Assembly: GCF_015291625.1 (NCBI RefSeq)
Contig: NZ_CP030047.1
Location: forward strand, 4,588,001-4,652,000
Length of the DNA stretch: 64,000 bases
Source of the DNA: Bradyrhizobium sp. CCBAU 53421
GTDB lineage: Bacteria > Pseudomonadota > Alphaproteobacteria > Rhizobiales > Xanthobacteraceae
Direction of reading: 5' to 3'
Made by a program: the position numbers and the translations under genes. This document shows, piece after piece, positions 59,911 through 64,000 of the stretch (positions are counted from its first letter, which is position 1; each line of letters opens with the position of its first letter). A model generated the notes under the pieces. It was not told the origin of the DNA, did not search any database, and saw only the letters and a program-made list of their open reading frames with translations.

Positions 59911-60801
59911 ATGGCAGCCAAGACAAAATTCCGGGGATCATTCACTGCCTTGGTGACGCCCTTCAAAAACGGCGCAGTGGATGAGGCGGCGTTCCGCAGC
60001 CTCGTGAACTGGCAGATCTCCGAGGGCACGCACGGCCTGGTGCCGGTCGGCACCACGGGCGAGAGCCCGACGCTGAGCCATGACGAGCACAAGCGGGTGG
60101 TCGAGTGGTGCATCGAGGAGGCCAAGGGCCGGGTCCCGGTGATCGCTGGCGCCGGCTCGAATTCGACCAAGGAGGCGATCGAGCTCGCCGAGCACGCGGA
60201 AAAGGCCGGGGCCAATGCGGTGCTGGTCGTGACGCCGTACTACAACAAGCCGACCCAGGAAGGCATGTACCAGCACTTCAAGGCGATCAACGATGCGATC
60301 GGCATTCCGATCATCATCTACAACATCCCGCCGCGCTCGGTGATCGACATGTCGGTCGACACCATGAAGCGGCTGTTCGAGCTGAAGAACATCGCGGGGG
60401 TCAAGGACGCCACCGCTAGCATGGTGCGGGTGTCGCAGCAGCGCGCCGCGATGGGCGAGGATTTCAACCAGCTCTCCGGCGAGGACGCCACCATCATCGG
60501 CTACATGGCGCATGGCGGCCATGGCTGCATCTCGGTGACCTCGAACGTCGCGCCGCGGCTGTGCTCGGAATTCCAAACCGCCTGGCAGAAGGGCGACGTC
60601 ACCACCGCGCTGAAGATACACGACAAGCTGATGCCCCTGCACACCAACCTGTTCATCGAGAGCAACCCGGCGCCGGTGAAGTATGCGATGTCGCTGCTCG
60701 GCAAGCTCGACGAGAAGCTGCGCCTGCCGATGGTGCCGGTCTCTGAATCGACCCGCCAGGCCGTCCGCAGCGCCATGGTGCATGCCGGCCTGATCAACTG
60801 A
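59911..60801 (+). CDS. dapA: 4-hydroxy-tetrahydrodipicolinate synthase
   Basis: 296-residue (beta/alpha)8 lyase that condenses pyruvate with aspartate semialdehyde, the first committed step to lysine and diaminopimelate. Pyruvate Schiff-base lysine in [26 protein letters not shown] and [12 protein letters not shown] supply the substrate pocket and catalytic tyrosine. GGAGG precedes the ATG. Followed by mscL and smpB on the same strand. Confidence 0.97.
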   Translation: MAAKTKFRGSFTALVTPFKNGAVDEAAFRSLVNWQISEGTHGLVPVGTTGESPTLSHDEHKRVVEWCIEEAKGRVPVIAGAGSNSTKEAIELAEHAEKAGANAVLVVTPYYNKPTQEGMYQHFKAINDAIGIPIIIYNIPPRSVIDMSVDTMKRLFELKNIAGVKDATASMVRVSQQRAAMGEDFNQLSGEDATIIGYMAHGGHGCISVTSNVAPRLCSEFQTAWQKGDVTTALKIHDKLMPLHTNLFIESNPAPVKYAMSLLGKLDEKLRLPMVPVSESTRQAVRSAMVHAGLIN

Positions 60802-60860
60802 GCCGAAGCGGTACCGCCGTGAACAATGCCGTGCGCAATGTGGAAGAGAAGGGGATGGGC

Positions 60861-61277
60861 ATGCTGAAGGAATTCCGCGAATTTGCCATGAAGGGCAATG
60901 TCGTCGACCTCGCCGTCGGCGTCATCATCGGTGCAGCCTTCGGCGCGATCGTCACCTCGCTGGTCGGCGATATCATCATGCCGATCATCGGCGCGATCAC
61001 GGGTGGCCTCGATTTCTCCAACTATTTCACTGGACTTTCCAAGGCAGTCACTGCGACCAACCTCGCCGACGCCAAGAAGCAGGGCGCGGTGCTGGCCTGG
61101 GGCAACTTCCTGACGCTGACGCTGAACTTCCTGATCATCGCCTTCGTGCTGTTCATGGTCATTCGTGCCATGAACCAGTTCAAGCGCAAGGATGAGGCCA
61201 AGTCCGCCGAGCCGCCGAAGCCGTCCGACGAGGTCGTGCTGCTGACGGAAATCCGCGACCTCCTCAAGAAGAGCTAA
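60861..61277 (+). CDS. mscL: Large-conductance mechanosensitive channel
   Basis: 138-residue MscL that opens under membrane tension to release solutes on osmotic downshock. [20 protein letters not shown] is the amphipathic start and pore helix, then [20 protein letters not shown] and [20 protein letters not shown] are TM1 and TM2; the C-terminal bundle ends [15 protein letters not shown] 60861 matches homologues; in-frame ATGs at 60819 and 60855 are less likely. smpB starts one base after the stop. Confidence 0.95.
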   Translation: MLKEFREFAMKGNVVDLAVGVIIGAAFGAIVTSLVGDIIMPIIGAITGGLDFSNYFTGLSKAVTATNLADAKKQGAVLAWGNFLTLTLNFLIIAFVLFMVIRAMNQFKRKDEAKSAEPPKPSDEVVLLTEIRDLLKKS

Positions 61278-61278
61278 C

Positions 61279-61752
61279 GTGGCCGAGAAGAACGAACGCC
61301 CGATCAAGGTTGTCGCCGAAAACCGAAAGGCCCGCTTCAACTACGCCATCGAGGACACGATCGAAGCCGGCATTTCCCTGACCGGCACCGAGGTGAAATC
61401 AATCCGCAGCGGCAAGAGCACGATCGCGGAATCCTATGCGGATTCCAAGAACGGGGAGATTTGGCTGATCAACGCCAATATCCCGGAATATCTGCAAGCC
61501 AACCGCTTCAACCACGAGCCGAAGCGGCCGCGGAAACTGTTGCTGCATCGCAAGCAGATCAACAAGCTGCTCGGCGCGGTCGACCGCGAGGGCATGACGC
61601 TCATTCCGCTAAAACTGTACTTCAACGAGCGCGGGCGTGCCAAACTGCTGCTCGCCATTGCCAAGGGCAAGAAGCTGCACGACAAGCGCGAATCCGAGAA
61701 GAAGCGCGACTGGAGCCGCGAGAAGGGCCGCCTGATGCGGGCGCGGGGATAG
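61279..61752 (+). CDS. smpB: SsrA-binding protein SmpB
   Basis: 157-residue partner of tmRNA in rescue of stalled ribosomes. [40 protein letters not shown] and the tail [20 protein letters not shown], ending GRLMRARG, are diagnostic. The start is GTG 61279, one base after mscL. Confidence 0.97.
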   Translation: MAEKNERPIKVVAENRKARFNYAIEDTIEAGISLTGTEVKSIRSGKSTIAESYADSKNGEIWLINANIPEYLQANRFNHEPKRPRKLLLHRKQINKLLGAVDREGMTLIPLKLYFNERGRAKLLLAIAKGKKLHDKRESEKKRDWSREKGRLMRARG

Positions 61753-61766
61753 GGCGGTTCATTGCC

Positions 61767-61854
61767 GTCATTGCGAGCGCAGCGAAGCAATCCATCTTGC
61801 CGCGATGAAAGATGAAAGATGGATCGCTTCGTCGCAGTCGCTCCTCGCGATGAC
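61767..61854. repeat. Palindromic repeat, second GTCATTGCGAG copy
   Basis: 88-base relative of the repeat at 11653-11735, bounded by GTCATTGCGAGC and CTCGCGATGAC with GAAGCAATCCATC and GATGGATCGCTTC arms. It lies between smpB and the peroxiredoxin gene. Confidence 0.75.
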
Positions 61855-61874
61855 GCTGGATGGAGATAGGTGCC

Positions 61875-62471
61875 ATGAGCCAGAGCAGCCTGACCGATGT
61901 CGACTGGAGCAAGATCCCGGCGCCCACGGATGATGGCGGCGCGGCACATCTGGCCGGCATGACGATTCCGCCGGTCATGCTGCGCGCCACCGACGACACC
62001 TCGGTGGTACTGTCGGCGCTCGAGGGCCGTACCGTGGTGTTCGCCTATCCGCGGACCGGCGAGCCCGGCAAGATCGGGCTGGTCGACGATTGGGACAAGA
62101 TCCCGGGGGCCCGCGGCTGTACCCCGCAGACCTGCGCTTTCCGCGACCTGTTCGCCGACCTGAAGGCGGCCGGTGCCGCGCAGGTGTTCGGGCTGTCGAC
62201 GCAGAGCAATGCGTACCAGACCGAGATGGCGTCGCGCCTGCATCTGCCGTTTCCGGTGCTGTCCGACGAAGCGCTGGAACTGACGCGCACGCTGAGATTG
62301 CCGACGATGTCGGTCGCGGGCCTGACCCTGATCAAGCGGCTCGCACTCGTGATCGACGATGCGCGCATCACGCACGTGTTCTATCCGGTGTTCCCGCCCG
62401 ACCGGAACGCCGGCGACGTGCTGGAATGGCTGCAGGCCAATCCGCGGAAGGATGAGAGCGGTTCCAAGTAG
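61875..62471 (+). CDS. Peroxiredoxin (BCP/PrxQ type)
   Basis: 198-residue thiol peroxidase of the AhpC/TSA family. Peroxidatic C82 and resolving C87 are in RGCTPQTCAFRDLF, a C-x4-C spacing typical of atypical two-Cys PrxQ/BCP enzymes; the usual P-x-x-x-T/S-x-x-C is preserved as PGARGCT only loosely. GGAGATAGG precedes ATG 61875; a start at 61860 is less likely because it overlaps that site. It reduces hydroperoxides with electrons from thioredoxin. Confidence 0.9.
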   Translation: MSQSSLTDVDWSKIPAPTDDGGAAHLAGMTIPPVMLRATDDTSVVLSALEGRTVVFAYPRTGEPGKIGLVDDWDKIPGARGCTPQTCAFRDLFADLKAAGAAQVFGLSTQSNAYQTEMASRLHLPFPVLSDEALELTRTLRLPTMSVAGLTLIKRLALVIDDARITHVFYPVFPPDRNAGDVLEWLQANPRKDESGSK

Positions 62472-62526
62472 AGCGCTTCTCAGCAATGTGGATACCGGTG
62501 CGCGAAGTGGATACCGGGAGACGGCC

Positions 62527-63186
62527 CTAGCCGAGTTCCTTCCGCACGCTCGCGAACACCTTGCGGAACATGTCGGTCGTCAGCACGCCCGTGTTCGTGT
62601 TGTAGCGCGAGCAATGGTAGCTGTCGTAGAGCTTGAATGCGCCCACGTTATGCACGGTACCGTGCACAAAGGGTGCGGCAGCCAGGCGAACATCCAGCGC
62701 CTTCAACGTTGACTCGTGTGCGATTCGCCCGAGCAGCACGATCGCGCGCAGCTTCGGCATCGTGGCGATGGTGGCGCGGAGGAATTGCCGGCAGGTGTTG
62801 ATCTCGGCCGGCAGCGGCTTGTTCTGCGGCGGCACGCAGCGCACCGCGTTGCTGATCCGGGCGTCGACCAGCTTCAGGCCATCGTCCGGCCGCGCCTGAT
62901 AGACGCCGCTGGCGAAACCATATTCGAGCAAGGTCGCGTAGAGCAGATCGCCGGCGTAGTCGCCGGTGAACGGACGGCCGGTGCGGTTGGCGCCCTGCAT
63001 GCCCGGCGCGAGCCCGACGATCAACAGCCGCGCATTCGGATCACCGAACGATTCCACCGGCGAGTTGAACCAATCCGGGTGGAGCGAGCGCGCCTGTGCG
63101 CGAAAGTCGGCCAGCCTGACGCAGAGCTGACAGTTGCCGTCGGGGCGCGTAGCTGCGGCGACGAGATTACTCGTCGAAATCGTCAT
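62527..63186 (-). CDS. Uracil-DNA glycosylase, family 5-like (UdgB)
   Basis: 219-residue iron-sulfur uracil-DNA glycosylase. Motif GLAPGMQGANRTGRPFTGDY is the family 4/5 active-site loop, in which family 5 lacks the usual polar catalytic residue. Cluster cysteines are in GNCQLCVRL and NAVRCVPPQ...NTCRQF. The start ATG 63186 overlaps the end of the NYN gene by 20 bases. It removes uracil and other deaminated bases from DNA. Confidence 0.88.
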   Translation of the reverse strand: MTISTSNLVAAATRPDGNCQLCVRLADFRAQARSLHPDWFNSPVESFGDPNARLLIVGLAPGMQGANRTGRPFTGDYAGDLLYATLLEYGFASGVYQARPDDGLKLVDARISNAVRCVPPQNKPLPAEINTCRQFLRATIATMPKLRAIVLLGRIAHESTLKALDVRLAAAPFVHGTVHNVGAFKLYDSYHCSRYNTNTGVLTTDMFRKVFASVRKELG

Positions 63187-63802
63187 CGGCTCCCCGGGGG
63201 GCCATCGTGGTCGCGCGCTGCAGGAATTGCGGGGAGTGGTGACGCGGTTCGCGCGGGGCCGGACGTTCGGACGGATCGCGGCCAAGCTTGGATTGCAGCT
63301 CGACGAGGTCGGTGAAGACGTCGGCCTGGCGGCGCAGCTCGTCGGCGATCATCGGCGGCTGGCTGGCAATAGTGGAGATGACGGTGACGCGGACACCGCG
63401 CCGCTGCACGGCCTCGACCAGCGAGCGGAAGTCACCGTCGCCGGAGAACAGGATCATCTGGTCGATGTGCTCGGCGAGTTCCATGGCATCGACCGCGAGC
63501 TCGATGTCCATGTTGCCCTTCACCTTGCGGCGGCCGCTGGCGTCGATGAATTCCTTGGTCGCCTTGGTGACGACGGTGTAGCCGTTGTAGTCGAGCCAGT
63601 CGATCAGCGGACGGATCGACGAGTACTCCTGATCCTCGATGATCGCCGTATAGTAGAAGGCACGAAGCAGCGTGCCGCGACTCTGGAATTCCTTCAGAAG
63701 GCGCTTGTAGTCGATGTCGAAGCCCAGGGTCTTTGCGGTGGCGTAAAGATTGGCTCCATCGATGAAGAGCGCGATCTTGTTGGAAACAGGTGACGACATC
63801 AA
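63167..63802 (-). CDS. NYN-domain (LabA/DUF88-like) putative nuclease
   Basis: 211-residue protein of the NYN PIN-like nuclease fold. Acidic residues are in IALFIDGANLYATAKTLG, KGNMDIELAVDAMELAE and ILFSGDGDFRSLVEAV, arranged as in metal-dependent RNases; DUF88/LabA members include RNA-processing enzymes. The start may be ATG 63802 or 63799. The last 20 bases overlap the glycosylase gene. Confidence 0.88.
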   Translation of the reverse strand: MMSSPVSNKIALFIDGANLYATAKTLGFDIDYKRLLKEFQSRGTLLRAFYYTAIIEDQEYSSIRPLIDWLDYNGYTVVTKATKEFIDASGRRKVKGNMDIELAVDAMELAEHIDQMILFSGDGDFRSLVEAVQRRGVRVTVISTIASQPPMIADELRRQADVFTDLVELQSKLGRDPSERPAPREPRHHSPQFLQRATTMAPRGADDDFDE

Positions 63803-64000
63803 AGTGTTCTCGCGTGGTTGTTAGTGTTCTTAGCGCGGCGGTGATCAACCGCGCGCAATTTCCGGCGTTGCTGCCTAAAGTTCAGTGAATCTTTCCCCAC
63901 CACAGTCACCACCGCAATTATGGTGAGGCGAGGGCAAAAAGCCTAGACCTTTGACATTGCAATGAAGAGATTTACTTGTCTGGGACAGCAACCTAGCCAT
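63803..64000. other. Intergenic end of window
   Basis: 198 bases with no gene. A TTGACA hexamer at 63951-63956 could belong to a promoter reading rightwards out of the window, but no good -10 lies at the right distance. Confidence 0.4.

Noticed and set aside
60501..61340. 279-codon minus-strand frame over dapA/mscL/smpB
   Set aside because: Crosses three well-supported plus-strand genes.
63951..63956. TTGACA as a promoter at the window end
   Set aside because: No -10 element at 16-18 bases and no downstream gene visible to support it.

Overview
The window looks like chromosomal DNA of a Bradyrhizobium-type alphaproteobacterium (Nitrobacteraceae). This is inferred from the high GC content, the divK-pleD pair, the dinB/DUF3572 pair, the plsY-dprA-topA-rnr-DUF983-NUDIX-rpmG neighbourhood, the gatCAB and dapA-mscL-smpB blocks, and several palindromic intergenic repeat families. 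No database search was run; all calls come from reading the sequence.

Layout. 1-2540: DNA polymerase IV (cut by the window edge) and DUF3572 on the minus strand, divergent from the cell-cycle/c-di-GMP regulators divK and pleD. 2565-3852: a palindromic repeat split by a complete IS5-type insertion sequence. 3863-9786: a serine hydrolase, a TetR/MFS divergent pair, the ammonium transporter amtB and small or unknown membrane proteins. 9850-18101 (minus): rpmG, a flavin monooxygenase, a NUDIX hydrolase, DUF983, RNase R and topoisomerase I. 18102-22008: two HxlR regulators, each divergent from an oxidoreductase (SDR, azoreductase), embedded in repeats. 22009-27958: dprA, an amidase, plsY, and pyrB with a catalytically degenerate pyrC-like partner.

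28164-36713: a VanX-like dipeptidase, two tandem paralogues of unknown function, an AidB-like acyl-CoA dehydrogenase, two tandem CPBP intramembrane proteases, an orphan ABC substrate-binding protein behind a FixK-like box, a frameshifted small kinase, an AEC transporter and ruvX. 36790-40164: a LysR regulator with two nitronate monooxygenases, then two very small proteins. 40420-45885: a gatC-gatA-gatB run with two unknown small genes and a patatin-like lipoprotein between the gat genes. 46487-47702: a 32-residue lysine-rich protein, a long gene-poor stretch and a small Sel1-like protein.

47752-56608: an accessory-looking region with a TSUP exporter, two AraC regulators, a thioesterase-MFS pair under a LysR regulator, a DMT exporter, and small secreted or unknown proteins. 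56833-63802: tRNA-Ser(GCU), a lytic transglycosylase, dapA, mscL, smpB, a peroxiredoxin, a family-5-like uracil-DNA glycosylase and an NYN-domain protein.

Much of the control is visible in sequence: at least five divergent regulator/target pairs carry inverted repeats between them. I found no CRISPR array, prophage or obvious novel defence system. The most unusual items are the dihydroorotase lacking its metal ligands next to pyrB, the 56-bp near-palindrome at the HxlR/SDR pair, the twin 13-mer operators at 51203 and 51325, the 32-residue lysine-rich protein, the tandem unknown paralogues at 29041-29931, and the non-gat genes inside the gat run.
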